Below the pieces are notes generated by a model. The model was given only the letters and a program-made list of their open reading frames with translations. It was not told the origin of the DNA and ran no database searches. A DNA stretch of 64,000 nt, taken from positions 186,001 through 250,000 of the forward strand of contig VCJN01000285.1 of assembly GCA_006384855.1 (NCBI GenBank). The letters run 5' to 3'. A program made the position numbers and the translations under genes. This document shows positions 1 through 13,372 of this stretch, one piece after another (positions within the stretch are counted from its first letter, which is position 1; the number at the start of each line of letters is the position of its first letter). The stretch comes from Tetraselmis striata (lineage: Eukaryota; Chlorophyta; Chlorodendrophyceae; Chlorodendrales; Chlorodendraceae).

Positions 1-77
1 CTCCATAGTTGCGCGGTGGCTCGTGTCCCACCGCGACATGGGCACTGAGCGCCCGAGTGGCGCCGCGCTCTCCGCAG

Positions 78-3000
78 GCCGGGCAGGAGTCGGAGTCCCT
101 GCTGCGCGCGAGCCTGCTGGCGGAGGGCGGCCAGGACGACAGCGGCCCGCGCGAGGCCGACCCGGTGCAGCGCGGCCCGGACCTGCCGGGCGGCCTGCAC
201 TTTGGCGACTCCCAGCTGCTGCAGGTGTCCCCCCCACCTCCCCCTCCTCTCTTGCAGCCCCCCTGAATAACAAATTACCTGTCTCATTTCAAGCTGGCGG
301 CCCAAGGTAAATGTTTCATATGCCCGTCGTAGTTTGTGGAGGAGATGCAGATGTCATCTGAGTGCGCGGCCACAAAGTAGCGGAGGAATGGGGGCAGGAT
401 GTCATTCATCATGCGCTGGAAAGTGGCCGTATTGAGCGTATTGCATAAACCACAGGGCATTGCACTGCAGCCCACACTAGCAATCCATCTGGAGTCTGGT
501 ACGCCGTTGTTTTGGGTACCTTCCTCTGTGAGCGCCAGCTGCCAGTGTTCTGTGATGGAGGCGCCGGCGGGCTCACTGTGGCTGCTGTGGCTGGGCACCC
601 GGCAGGACGCGCCCCGGGGGCCGGGCGTCTGCCTGCTGTGGGAGGACATCCGCTGCACCATCCGCGTGCGCGCCGGCGCCATGGGCGTCACGGAGCGCCT
701 CGTGCTCGACGGCATCTCCGGCGTCGCGGGTGCGGGCGTCCTTCCCGCCCCCCTTCCCCTTTCTCTTCTTGTCCTGTCCTTCTCCAACTCCTCTACCCCC
801 ACATCTTGTATAGGCGGCGAGTTCATTACAGGTGCCGACGCACCCACAAGAAAGCCGCAATAATTAAAATAATTCTGTGGCGGCCCTGCGGCGCTTTCGT
901 ATTTTCGGTGTACCTTTCTTTGGGTTTGGCCGGTCGCTTTTCCGTCAATTACTTAGTGCCTCCGGGTTCATCGCCACCCGTGATAATAGACGGCGCAGGT
1001 CACCAGTCACCAGCGCGACATATCAGTGATGAGTGTACCCGAGCACCGGTTGGCGTCTTGGCGCGCCCTATTGTCCCTTGTCGGTGTTCATTTTGAAGTG
1101 TCCGTATGTAGGAATGACAAGCGTACCTCCCTTGGGGCTCCTCCTCCCCATGCAGCTCATAGATGCAAATGTGGCCGAGCTTGATGGACGAATGGCGAAG
1201 GATGCCTCTCCCCCCTCCCCCATCCCAGTCTCTTCATTGACCCCAAAAACGGCGTACCCGCCCCCCGCCGCCCCGCAGGCGCGACCTCCCCGCAGACGCG
1301 CGGCTCGAGCTGCGCCGCGCTGATGGGGCCAAGCGGCGCGGGCAAGACGACGCTGCTGGACATCCTGGCGGGCCGCCGCGGGGGCTGGGGCGTCAGCGGC
1401 GACGTGCGCTTTGACGGACGCGTCACCCCGCCCGCCATGCGCATGAAGATGAGTGGATATGTGCTGCAGGTGCCCCCCCACCCCCTCGCCATCGGTCCAC
1501 CGTTCAAGATGTCCTAAAAATCCATGGGAAACTACCCCTGGAGTGTCTTCGACACTGGAATGGTTAACACCATCACCTCCGGCTCCGTACTTTTGAAGAG
1601 GTGCCGACCGTATCAGTTCCAAAGGAAAATAAAAAAGTTTCAGTGGGCTATACCTTGTTTAAAATTTGATCGGATTCGTGGGGCCCAATGACCGGGACCT
1701 GTTTTGCAGCATCGAGGTGCGCTCTCCGCAGCGTTTTCGTTTTGTGTTTTCCGACATAATCCGCATAGTACAAAACACTACTAAGAAAAGCATTTTTTTT
1801 TTGCAATTTCCGTTTTTGACGAATTTTCGTCCTGGCGTTCATTTGCTGCATCAGTTTGGGTTTTTCATCATAAATGTTGCAATTTCCGAATGTTGCATGT
1901 TGGCCTTCACCGCGAAGAGGGGCAACCAGATTGATACACAGTGTGCCCACAGCGTGGTCGTATCACTTAAGCATGATGTGGGGCTATATATGCCCTCAGC
2001 AAGGGCTGCCTGTCCGCCATCGCCCATGGCCAAGGCCTCCCCCGGCATCAAGCCGCAGGGGCACCTGACAGTGATGCCTGGCGCACGCCGCTAACTGCTG
2101 TGCGCCGCGGGCGGTGGGCGGCGGCCGGCAGGACGACGTGCTGCCGGGCACCTCCTCCGTGCTGGAGTACCTCATGTTCCACGCCAAGCTGCGGCTGCCG
2201 GCCAACATGTCGCGCGCGCAGCGCGTCCACCGCGTGATGAACATCATCCAGGAGCTCAGCCTCGGCAAGGTGGCCGCCCTCCCCCCCCCCCCCCCCCCCC
2301 CACCATCCACCGCTTCACCTGAACCCCATCTGCACGCCGCAAGCCGTCATCAGCGGGGGCAGCTCGGCGCTGCTGACGGGTGCCGCAAACCGTGGCAGGT
2401 GGCGCACACCTACATTGGCGACGAGTTTCTGCGCGGGCTGTCAGGCGGCGAGAAGCGCCGGGTCAGCATCGCCGCGGAGCTGCTCACGCGCCCGGGGGTG
2501 CTGTTTCTGGACGAGCCCACCACGGGTGAGGCGGTCCCTGCCGTCCCCATCCAGCTCCCCCGCAACCAATCAACATGCCGCATGCCGTGGCAGTGCCGCC
2601 CGCTCACCCGTCCCCCCCCCCCCCCCCCCCCCCCGCCGGCCATCGCCCTCCAGGGCTGGACTCCACCAACGCGGCCAACGTGGTGGACCTGCTGGCGCGG
2701 CTGGCCTCCGGCGGCGTCACCGTCATGATGAGCCTCCACCAGGTGCGCCATCAGCCCCGCCGCTGAAGAGTGCCCCAAGGCAAAAAACATAACATGCTGC
2801 CTCCCTCCCCCCCTCTGCTCTCCTGCAAGCTGAGCTGAGCTTCTCCGATCTTATCTGAGCTGAGCTGTGGCTGTGCCCCCCCCACCCCCCCCCCCCCTTC
2901 CCCCCTCGGGCTTCCCCCATTGATGTTGGCGCCGGCAGCCTCGGCCAGACATCCTGCGGCTGATCGAGCGCGTGACGCTGATGTCCAAAACGGGGCACAT

Positions 3001-6000
3001 CGTGTACAGCGGCCCCATGGCCGCGGCGGAGGGCTTCTTCGCGGGGCTGGGCCACGCGTCGGCGGAGCGCAGCATCCACGTGATCGATCACATGCTGGAC
3101 GTGGTCATCAAGGGCTCGGCGCACGAGGTGCGCGGGCTGATCGCCGCCTTCGAGGCCAGCGCCATCCGCGAGGCGGACGCGGGCGTGATGGTTCGCATGC
3201 AGTACACGGACGCCATGACGTCCATCCAGAGCGCGCGGCCCGGCTGGCTGCTCAAGTACGAGGCGTCGGCCTGGGCGCAGCTCAAGGTGCTCGCGGCGCG
3301 GCAGCTGCGCAACTCTGTGCGCCACCCCGTGCTCATCTCCCTCAACCTGGGCGCCACAGGTGCCCCCCCTCGCCCCCCCCCCCCCCCCCGCCCCCCGCCC
3401 GCGCCCTCCCACACCCTGCCCTTGCACTGCCTCCCGCCCATTCAGCCGTGTCAAAGAGCAGGCGGGGTGAGGATAGTATCTGCCCTGTACACTTGGCCAA
3501 TAATATGAATGCCGTCAACCAGCGGCCGCTTAGCATACGAACCTATTGTTTGATTGCGATATATGCTACACGGGGTTCAGGATTTCAGGTTAAGGGTTTA
3601 GGGGTTGAAAACCTACTGTAAAAACTCTAAAATCCTAGGCTCGCTGCGCAACCAGGTGCTCAGTCAGCGTGTGCACATTCAGCTTACCCGGCAGTTACTC
3701 ACTGTATTTCACGCGTCCCGATCGATGTGTGTGGTGCATGTGAAACTTGCTGCTGCTGTCTCCCTGCTTTGTTGTCTAGTCCTTGTGTACCGTGGGTAGT
3801 ATTTACAAGCATTCACCCGAGACCGCAGAGACAACCCGTGCTGTTCCATTGGGTTTGCGGGTCCAAAAACGAATGCATTGGGTGGTGCAGCACCGGGCCG
3901 GAGCATCCGTGTCATGTTATTATTTGTGGCATTGCCTGATGTATTTCAAGATATATTTTTCCCTGCTCTTGGGTGGGGGTTGGATGGGGGGCTCGAAATC
4001 GATGACATGCCTTGAAGTCAAAGCGCAACTATAGTATATGTGCATGCAGTGGCATGTGTTCGGATGACGACGGTGAGTGGCGCCGCCCCGAAGGTTTGTG
4101 ACCATGCCCGCCGCCCCCCTTTAACCCCCCCCCCCTTCTCCCCTCTCCCGCAGCGTTTGTGGCCTGCCTGCTGGGGAGCGTCTTCTTCCACCTGGGCAAG
4201 GACACCACCGCCGCGATCCAGGGCCGCTTTGGCGTGCTCTTCTTCATCATCCTCTTCCAGGCGCTGATGAGCCTGTCCAGGTGCGGCGCCAAGGATCCCC
4301 CCCCCCCCCCCCCCCCCGGGATGCGTGACCATCGACCTCGCGCGACGAATAGCATCGCCCCTCCCACAAACACGTCACGTTTAAGCAAGTACCGTCTCAC
4401 CCATTTTCGGAGGTGTTTCGGACGTACTCCGCCGCTACCTTTCTTGGCCTTGTGGCCCTCTCGAGAGCGGGACGCCCCCTCCCCTCTGACCCCCCCCCCC
4501 CCCACCACCACCACCTGCGCGCAGCCTGCCGCTGTGGGAGCAGAACCGGCTGCTGTTCCGGCGCGAGCGCGCCTCGGGCGCCTACTCCACGGGCCCCTAC
4601 TTCACCTCCGTGGTCCTCTTCGACCTGCTGCCCATGCGCTGCCTGCCGCCGCTGCTCTTTGTGCTCACCACCTACGGCCTCATCGGCCTGCGCGGCACCC
4701 TGGGCGCCGTGGCGCAGTTCTGGCTGGTGCTGGTGCTCTCCAACATCGCGGGCGCCACCGCCAACATGGCCATCGGTGCGCCCCCCTCCCCGCGCCCCGG
4801 CTGCCCGCTACGATGTGCGCCATGTTGGCCCACAAGCGCCAGGCGCTCCGCGGCATCGCCACCACTGCTGTCGTCTCCTGGGCATAAGCTCTCATCCTCG
4901 TGCCCGTGGTGTCACCGGCGACTATCCTGAAGTATTTGGGGGGAGGGGGTTATGGCTGTTCATAGCCGGTCACTGAATGACTGATGCGGGTGAACGCTGG
5001 CGACTTCGTTGAAGTTCTTGCGGGTGAATCAATGCCCCCCCCCCCCCCCCCCCCCCCCCCCGGTTTCAGCTTCCATGGTGGTTTGGTGCAGGTTTTCAGC
5101 CCTAAGGTTTGCAGCCCCATCGTCGCCAATTCTCCCCCAGAAAAGTCTGGCTGACGCGAAACGATCCCCGATCGCCGCCCCCACGCAGCATCGGTCGCCC
5201 GTGCTGGTGCCACATGTGATACAGCGGAGGCCACTGGGCTGGCGCTGACCCCCTCCCCCCCCCTCCCTTTCCCCTGTCCGCCTCCCCGCCTCCGCAGGCG
5301 CGTCGGTGACCTCCAGCGCGGTGGCCAACGCCATCGGCTCCATCTACTGCCTCTGCAACATCCTGCTCGCCGGCTTCCTGCGCTCCAACGCCGGCATGCC
5401 GGCGCCGCTGCGCTACGTGGCGCAGCTCACCTTCGTGTCGCCCGCGTACGAGGCGCTGCTCATCAACGAGTTTGGGTACAACGCCACCGGCTTCCGGTGC
5501 GCCCCGCCCCGCCCCGCCCTGCCCCCCGGGGCCGGCAACGCTCACAGCCAAGTTACCTAATCGAATCGGCAACACGCCATACCGTGCCCATCCCGCAGGA
5601 TGTGCCCCCCCCCCCCCCGCCCCCCCTCTCCTTCCTACCTCTCCCTCTCTATCACAGCTTGATGTTTTGACATCGGGTTACTGTGTGGCTGTGTGTCTAT
5701 GTGCGTGTTGGGGGGGTGTTGAGGGAGGTGGCCCGCATGCCCGTCCCCTTAGTGGCAGCGCCAGTTGTTCATGGAGTCGCATATGTTGCCACTCGGCAGA
5801 GCGGTGCACGGCCGGGCAGCGTGGGCAGTGCGTGTCAGCATAGGACATGGGCGGAGGCCCACCAGGAGGGAAGGGCGCACTCTGGCAGATACGGCGCAGA
5901 CACGCGACCCGACCCACCTGGCGCCGTCCTGTCACATGCCCGACCTCTTGTGTTTATCCGCACCTTAGTGTGCCATAGGTTACACCGAGTAACGCATGGT

Positions 6001-7386
6001 CGAGCGCAACGCCGAGCGTGAATGCGCAACGCCGAGCGTGAATGCGCAAGGTGGGCGGCGGCAAGGGTACCTGCAGGATCGGGCTTGCACGCAACCTAAT
6101 AAAAGACCAGCGCGTACGTGGCAAAATAAGTTTAAGCGGCGCTAGGCCGTCTTTGATTTGCCCCACCCTTCTAGCGTGTTTTGATTTCTATTCTATTCCG
6201 CCATTCTGTTCCTTTATTCTACTTGTCGCTGAGCTTATTCCATCGTAGCAGACTGTTTAGACGCGGAAGTAAGGATGTTGATGTGGTCATTCGTGTCTGC
6301 TCTGCTTGATTGCAAGCACCGTGTTTGCCGTCCTTACTAAGCGCGCTATATATGTATAATAATCCTTATTGCCAGCATATTCACCTTAACTTATATCGTA
6401 TGCCAGGACCAGTACGACGGTTCGCTAAGGATAAAACTCGTACCTGGTAAGCACGGGTACCAATCGTCCTTGTAGTCTTATCGGTGTGAATCGGTACGCA
6501 TCCCTGTATCGCTCTATATATTCAAACAACGTACTTGGTGCTTTCCGAAATGAATTCGCAACACGACTAAGATGTATCTGTCAGATTTCTTTCCTATAAA
6601 TCCAAATTATCAACACACATCATACACAATTCTATTTCTAATCTATTCAATTATATTTCTATTCTATTCTATGCTATTCTATGCTATGCTATGCCATGCT
6701 ATGCTATGCTATGCTATGCTATGCTATGCTATGCTATGCTATGCTATGCTATGCTATGCTATGCTATGCTATGCTATGCTATGCTATTCTATTCTTTTTC
6801 TAGTTGCCGAACATCCATCCTGGTGAGTAGTACATACTGTGTGTGTAGCCTCTGTATCGTTTCGACTATGGTGTTTAACATAGAGAAGGTAGGGCGGGTC
6901 CCTACTCGCGGCAGGGTTCGTATTGCTGCTATTTTCTGGCACCTAGCTGTGGCACAGCGCACGATGCAGTAAGCCACCGGCAGGGCCCCCACCATGGCGC
7001 AGAGTGGCGGCGCCTTAGAGAATGCCGTGGAAGGCGCGCCCCGCACGTGTCGGTTTCCCCGGAGGTTCGCTCGCCTCCGAGAGGGGTTTTAGGGTTTAGG
7101 GACCCTCAATCACCCCCCCCCCCCCCCCCCCCCTTGCGCCAGGTTCACAGTGCACACGCCCGGGCGGGAGGACACCTTCGGGCAGGATGTGACGGGCGAC
7201 GATGTGCTGGACACCATCGGCTTCCCGCACAACACGACGCTGATGGGGCCTGGCTGCGCCGCGGCGCCGGGCGCCATACCCTACGCCTGCGTCTTCGCGC
7301 AGGACGTCTGGCGGCTGCTGCTGCTCAGCGGCGCGCACCTGCTGGCCACCTACCTGCTCCTCAAGCACCACGCCCGCCGCGGGTAG
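78..7386 (+). CDS. ABCG-family (White/WBC) ABC half-transporter, 5'-partial, 11 exons
   Basis: Exons: 78-224, 546-729, 1279-1469, 2132-2269, 2399-2525, 2654-2742, 2939-3359, 4154-4280, 4525-4775, 5298-5496, 7143-7386. They total 2118 nt (705 aa plus stop), with splice phases matching at every junction. Order is nucleotide-binding domain then membrane domain, as in ABCG half-transporters. Walker [10 protein letters not shown] is near residue 127, the signature LSGGEKRR near 234, Walker [11 protein letters not shown] near 254, and the H-loop SLHQPRPD spans the exon 6/7 junction near 291. The membrane half (about residues 390-705) has hydrophobic stretches such as [14 protein letters not shown] and [19 protein letters not shown], and ends with a last helix before HHARRG-stop. 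Family members dimerise and export lipids, sterols or hormones; the substrate here cannot be inferred. The first exon (78-224) is the weakest; the real start may lie upstream of the window or at the ATG in exon 2 (555). Every intron carries C-rich runs. Confidence 0.93.
6671..6785. repeat. Pentanucleotide microsatellite (ATGCT)n
   Basis: About 23 near-perfect copies of a five-base unit lie inside the long last intron of the ABC transporter gene (5497-7142). Degenerate ATTCT units flank both ends, suggesting an ATTCT-rich seed that expanded as ATGCT. Confidence 0.97.
7085..7105 (+). repeat. Short interstitial telomere-like motif
   Basis: Two adjacent TTTAGGG-type units sit just upstream of a poly-C tract and the last ABC transporter exon. 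Plants and many green algae use TTTAGGG telomeres. Similar short stretches recur near 3590, 59180, 59985, 60485-60560 and 61570, mostly in introns. Confidence 0.6.
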
Positions 7387-7548
7387 CCCTCGCAAGGGGG
7401 GGACGCCCACCCGAATTGCCCCCACCCGCCCTGCAGGTGCTTCACGCAGCATACCTCACGCCCCGCACTGATTGCCCGTAAGGATGGCCGCCGTGAAGCC
7501 CCCCCCCCCCCCTGCTACTCCCCCCCCCCCCCCCCCTACCCCCGTGTT

Positions 7549-7669
7549 GGCCCCTGATGCTACACCATGTAAAGCCATCCGGTGCAGATGCGCCGCCAAT
7601 GGCGACTCGACCACGGCCGATGGGGACGCACCCATCTCGGCGTGGCGGACTGTCAGCGGTGGCCGCTAT
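7549..7669. repeat. Dispersed repeat family 1, copy A
   Basis: Resembles 20635-20753 in the same orientation. Both follow a C tract, start with a CCCCTGATGC-like stretch, contain ATGGGGA(C/T)G, and end with GCGTGGCGG(A/G)CTGTCAGCGGT. Spacing is nearly equal (121 and 119 bases). No coding capacity recognised; likely an old non-autonomous element. Confidence 0.6.
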
Positions 7670-9833
7670 TTCCGATCGTCTTCTATTTCTGCATCTTCTC
7701 ATGGCTCTCGACGTGGGGTCTGCCCGGGTCCCCCCCCTCCCCCCCCCCTGGGCTGGTGGCTGGGATGCATCATGGGCCCCGGGTGCCTTAGAGATACGGT
7801 GATGTATGGCGCAGCATGACGCCCCCTCCCCCCCCCCCCCCCCCCCCTTCACCAGATGACCATATCAACTATGGCAGTGCCCAAACACGAAGCATCTGTC
7901 CGGCACATGTGCGGATGTTACATCGCACAAGGCCGCAGACAGTCCCCCCTCGTAAGTCTTGCCATGTACGTATCTGTCCATATCGCCACGTAAGCACCGG
8001 CGGCGCCGACCGCCGAGTGGTAACTTGGCGTATTTTTAACGATATAAATAACTTAAATATTCACCGACGGCTTGAGATGTGATAGGTGGCGGAGGGGGGG
8101 GGGGGGGGGGGCTGCATGTTGCGCTCGTGATTCCGCTCGTCGCTGGTTCGAACCCTGCCGGGGCCCTTGGTGGAAATATAACCGAGGGGGGTAGGTGATA
8201 GGGGGCCCGATGCAAGTGTTTTTAGGTTCTACTACAAACCCTGGTACAGTGGCTTACCGCGCGACCCGCATCCCGATATGAAAAGGCGATGTTCGGGGAC
8301 TCGCCCTGCGCGGGCGGATTTTCCCCGCCTAGGGGCCCGCTAGGCGCAGCCCAATAGCAGAATATGGGATCGTATTGATGGCCAGCTCTACCTCATACCC
8401 TGGACGATGCCCTAGTAGATGACCATATGGACCCACCCGCTGACTCGGGGGCTGCACCCCTGCGCAGTATGGGCTGAAACCCGGCTCCTAGCAAGGGCGC
8501 ATTGAATGCGGACAGCAGCTGTAGGTGGGCTGGTTTTGGAGCAAGCCTTTATCGCATCATTGGCCGTTTTGCGGGAACTGCTCACTTGCTTGCATGCCGA
8601 CGGTGGGGAGAGCGCGCCTTTGTGAATGTGCTCTACGATGGTAGAGCTAACTCTTGGCGTGCATCCGTACAGGTAGAAAGCATGCACGTGCGATATACAA
8701 ATTCGTGCCCTCGTGACATTGGGTTATCAAATTCATTACCAACCCTGAACAATGACACGCACACGTATGGCTTTTACAACGAGAGCACAACAAACGCCAC
8801 TTAGGGCTCCCCCCACGCATGATGTCGTGTTCACGTATGACACATGGAAGGGCGCGGCCGGAAACGAAGGTGACGGCTCATAATGGGCCAATCTACAATT
8901 GATGCTTGACAAGTGGGGCAAGACTTTTGTGGGCCAGTATATATATTAACACGATATTCTTGTATATTATACGTACGGGTATCGATTTCCGATATCGCCT
9001 TCTGCTGCTAGCTCATGTAAGTATTTATTTACATATATAATTATAATACGTACGGGTACCGTATGGTTCTTACCGTATGGGACTGGGGGGGGGGGGGGGG
9101 GGGGGCGCTCACCGGCCTCTACGAGCTTGCACGCCCCCTATGTCCTGTGGCAGAGAGAACGCACGGAGGCACGATCGCGACAACCGCAGTGACCCGCGCC
9201 AACCGCTGCCCCATTCACACCACGCAGCCTAAGTACATCGCCTGCAACCCGCCATTGGGCGCCACTGCTTCTACTGAAGTTCTTCCGGTGCGGCGAGCGC
9301 AAGCACTCCGCGCCGTCGTTTGTCCACCACCATCTCGCCGGCCGCGTTGACCGACCACCCTCGGTTGCTGGTCGCCTCCTAGTTGGCCCGAGTGGCTACC
9401 CATGCCCTCCCGCATCCGTCCCGGGGACAGAAACTTCTGCGGACGGCATACCCTCCCCCTCTTGGTCCTTTAGACTGAAACCGCCCTTCCCCCTCCCCTG
9501 GGCCGTTATCCTGCCGGCGACCTTTGCTCCTCGGGTTTGTTGTCGCCGGAATAAACCTCCGCCGCGAGCACCGACAACGGTCCGACGGAACAGTGTCAGT
9601 TTACGATATACCTATTAACCAGTATCTCCACAGATAGAGGGAGACGATCTTACTTACGCGGCGCCATCTTACCATTATTAGCAACCACCGCGGCGGGCTC
9701 GACACCCCTTCACCTCTAAAAGGGATTGAACACAACCTGGTTGAAAACCTGCTGCAACTCTGCAAGTACGTGGTACATTCCCATGCCGCTCGCTTCGTGG
9801 CGAGTTAAGGTCCGCCCTTGTAGGACTGCTTCC

Positions 9834-9836
<3 letters not shown>

Positions 9837-9865
<29 letters not shown>
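9837..9865. repeat. (GCT)n microsatellite
   Basis: About nine GCT/CTG triplets in tandem. No supported exon overlaps it. Confidence 0.9.
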
Positions 9866-10401
9866 AGCTCTCGACGAGCCCCTCTGCGGCCAAAGCCTCT
9901 CTACCTCATGTTGCGTACCACCCCCTTGTGTCTTAAAAAGTGGGATTGGGCCCATGACACCCCCGCCAACCTGCCCCAGACTGGGGTCCATCTGTGCGTT
10001 TTCCGGGCTGGGGTTTGTGAACGTATGTTGAATTTGAGGCATGTGTCGATATGATGGTCGTCACATCCCAACAGCTGATAACTTTTGCAAAGTCGCTCTC
10101 CGTTGCGACGCGGCCTTTGTGCCCCGGGGCAAAAATAGATCAGCAGGCAGGCTGTGGTTGCTCGGTGGTGAGGTGGCAGGGCAAATCTACGCCGTCAGCT
10201 TCCCGGTTTGTGTCGGATTATCCGAGCTGCAATCGGAGTTTGTGGTTTGTGGTGCCGGGTGGCGCTGGCAGCGAGTGCGGGGCTGTCGCCGTGTGCCGTT
10301 GTATCCAGGTGGCTGTCTCAGACCGCACTGAATGGGCTGACATGTTCGCGTGCATGCGCCTGTGTGCACCGCAGATAGGCCTCACGATTCTGGAGCTGGG
10401 A

Positions 10402-13309
10402 ATGGATCTGAAGCGACGCCAAACCAGCGGCGGGAGTCCGCTGGTCTTACGGACCCCATCCACAGCCACAGCGGCGCATCGGATCGTCGCCGCTCTCGCC
10501 GCCGCCCTCCTCTTGGTTGCGCCACGCTGCGATGCAAGTCTCACCGGCCACCTCCATGTAGTCGCGCCAGGGTCCGCCCGCCGTGCCCGTGTGGACGAGC
10601 GCACCATTGACCCTGGTGACTTGACGGCGGAGCACGGACCCGGCAAGCCCGGCGGCGAGCGGCCCGCGTTTGACGCATATGAAGACCCGGAGAAGCTGAG
10701 GGCGGTGCGCCATGCCTTTGCCGACCAACTTGATCCTGCGGGTCGGGTGCAGGCGATGTCCGTGTACCGGGAGGCCCGGGCCAAGTGCAGCTGGACCTCG
10801 GCACCGGCACCTCACTACACACTGTCAACACACAACAGGTGCGTCTTCTGTCAGGATCCGCGCCCCACACATGGCTACATGCAACGCCGCTTGAGATGTG
10901 CAGTCGTAAGTAGGGGTGGCCCTTTAATATAGGCACGTGGGGCTGAATATGGGTTGGCGTAAAAGGGGAAGGAGAGATTCCCCAGGGCGGGGGGTGCAGC
11001 CGCAGTCCGCGGCGCGTCCGCGGAGCGGATGGTGTATACAGGGGGAGGGGCATCCCTGCGGTAGTTCCAAAAGAATATGGCACTTCATATGGTTGTGATA
11101 ATGAGACGCGGCCGGGGAGGGGGGGGGGGGGGGGGGGCTGTTATATTTCTTCAGAGGGCACTGGCTAGGCGGTTTTCTCCCGGTTTCACACGCACTGTCT
11201 ACGGATTACGCCAAGCCGCTGGTGAAGGTCGCCCGTAGAGCGCGCAGCAGTACCTGTACGGTGTGACAACTTGCAGCACTGCAATGAGCAAACATCGTGC
11301 CGTTGTCCCGGATCCGAACATGTGGAGACCCGTGCGCGTGTTGGTTGCAGACAATTTCGGAGGTGGGATGGCGGTCGAGCAGACCTTTAAGGTTCTATCA
11401 CGGACACTTGTGGTCACTTTTTCACAGACCTTCAGGCGGCGGTGCCACGTGAAGCTGAAGCTGATTTGGGGGGCGCAGCTACCTTACTCTATAGGTTCTT
11501 ACATCAGAGCGCCCGGGCCCCTCTGAGAAGGGCGCTTGGGGAGGTGGGGAGGGGGTGATATCATTTAGGCTGTTTGTGGTGGTTGCCGCGACCTCCATAA
11601 TACTTGTGGCTCCTCATCAAAACATGACGGAATGTCATGAATTCAGGATATATCGGCCACAAGTGTCACGAAAAGTGACGTGGGGCACCGGACCGTGATG
11701 TAAGCACAGTTTTGTATCCGCGTAAGTCATCAAGCATGTGATATATCGTCCGGCGTTAATTCGTAAAATCTATTGATATTTCGAGCATTCGTTCATAAAA
11801 TCTATCGACTTTGATTCGAGTACGATGTGTCACTATCAACTATTTAATATATATTGATTAAAAAAGACTTATCCATGCTCCGCATTCGGGCCAGGAGGAC
11901 TGTCTGCGGCACTTGCGCGCCCAACAGTGAGGTCACTTTATTGGCTGTGGTAAAGTGTATCGTATGCGCGCCAATCGCCCGGAGGCCAGGATGCCCTCCG
12001 CCGGCTGATGGCGTGCCGCAGCCATGTTGACCGCGGATGATGGTTGTGATGGCACCCCTGGCCATGCAGGAGGGTCGACCGCCCGCCTGGACCAGCCGGC
12101 CAGCTGGTGTTTGAGAGCTGCCGTGTGCGGGATGACAGCGTGGCGTCACGCTCGGCCCCCGAGGGTCACGTGTGGGAGATCACCCGCGCCGGGCCGTTCA
12201 AGAGCTCCCCTGGAGACTGGCAGCATTTTGGCGGAAGCGAATTCATCGACCTCTCGGAGGGGCTTGGCGGGGGGCGGCCCGTCTGGATCACCGGGTACTC
12301 CCTCCAGCTTCTCGGCGCCGACGGGACCCCCCTCGGGTCCCCGCCCCTGCACATCCACCATGCTCGCGTGTATTACCCTGACGACCGGGAGGTCGGCGGA
12401 GAGACCGTGCAAGCTGGGGCTCAGAAGGAGTATGAGCTGTTCCCCTGGAAGCTGTTCCATCTGCACGGATGGTCCGGTGACAGTCAGTGCAAGGACGCCG
12501 AGGGCGGGGCGGAGTGCCTCATCGACTCGCTCCCAGCTGGCTTCGGCCAGAAGCTTCAGTCCGAAAAGAGCCGTCTGCCCTTGCGTCACATTATTCTGGA
12601 TGTGCGCGAAGACGGCTTGGAGGATATGGAGTACTACGTGGAGGTGGGCGTCCGTTGGACGCGGGAGCCCCAGGCATCGCTGACGCGGTATGATGCCAGG
12701 AGACCCGGCACCGGCACTTTTGGGACCTACCACATCTCCGAGCAGTCAGCCACCATGGGCTGGGGCGCGTCGCCGGCACCCCGCAGTGGCCGCGTCATGT
12801 ACATGTGGCCCCACGGCCACTGGGAGTTTGTGGATAGCCTGATGGTCTTTGCTGCGTCGCCCGAGCAGCTAGGGTTGGCCGGGGGCGCGGGCCCGCTCGA
12901 CTACAGCAACTTTGGCCCTCTTGACGATGCCGTGGAGCTGGAGAAGGTCGGCTACAGCATCGGCAAGGCCCAGGCTTACCTCCTTGAGAACCTGGCGCGG
13001 TCTCAAAGGCTCTGCGGCTTCCACGGCAACTGCACGCACGCACCGCGGCTCATGTGCGCGTTCATGGATGAGCACAGGGAGCCGCTGGTGGGAGGAGAGC
13101 AAGGCGGTGGCCCGAGGCGGGGCCCACAGTGGGACCGCCAGGCGCACCGAAGCACCGATTGCGAGTCGCTCTTTGTCAACGAGGGGGACATTGTTACGCA
13201 GGTGATGTTTCACCCTCGAGCCCAAGACCGCGAGGCCAACTTGCAGCACAACTATTTTGTGTTCTACTTCCTGGACTCGGATGAGGGGACGGCTGACGGG
13301 TCGCCTTAG
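10402..13309 (+). CDS. Secreted or membrane-anchored protein with HxHH motif, function unknown, 2 exons
   Basis: Exons 10402-10838 and 12070-13309 (1677 nt, 558 aa). The donor CAG|GTGCGT and acceptor GCAG|G fit phase 2 exactly. The ATG at 10402 opens a polar stretch followed by a hydrophobic segment (about residues 31-46) ending near CDA: a signal peptide or signal anchor. The C-terminal 400 residues are well structured: SPPLHIHHARVYY near residue 235, later MYMWPHGHWEF, a Cys-containing stretch (CGFHGNC) and a terminal HNYFVFYFLDSDEG. The clustered histidines suggest metal binding, and HHxxx-beta motifs recall copper monooxygenase-like or SURNod19-like secreted proteins, but I cannot assign a family. 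The 1231-base intron contains a poly-G tract. A TGTAA lies 59 bases after the stop. Confidence 0.75.
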
Positions 13310-13367
13310 GCGTAGCCGTGTCGCCATCCACAGGCCGTGGCCTTGATAGTCGCACCAACTTCGATTT

Positions 13368-13372
13368 TGTAA
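13368..13372 (+). promoter_or_regulatory. Probable poly(A) signal TGTAA
   Basis: Lies 59 bases after the stop at 13309. TGTAA is the usual green-algal polyadenylation signal, and 10-150 bases is a normal spacing. Confidence 0.5.

Larger units (their letters stand above)
7387..10401. other. Intergenic region, no supported gene
   Basis: I see no ORF with recognisable domains or consistent splice structure. It holds poly-C tracts (about 7499-7512, 7521-7536, 7823-7847), poly-G tracts (about 8094-8111, 9086-9105), one copy of a dispersed repeat (7549-7669), a GCT microsatellite (9837-9865) and AT-rich patches near 8935-9060. A TGTAA at 7568-7572 could serve the upstream transporter. The 350 bases before 10402 are open in frame and are probably 5' untranslated sequence of the next gene. 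Confidence 0.6.

Noticed and set aside
2723-3454. 243-residue minus-strand ORF
   Set aside because: Antisense of ABC transporter exon 7, which has clear family motifs on the plus strand.
8144-8160. tRNA-like B box (GGTTCGAACCC)
   Set aside because: The flanking bases do not form a T stem, and the place for the A box and D arm is a poly-G tract. Not a tRNA; a SINE origin is possible but unsupported.
10051-10401. N-terminal extension of the HxHH protein upstream of ATG 10402
   Set aside because: Open in frame but without conserved character, and it would bury the signal peptide; treated as 5' untranslated.
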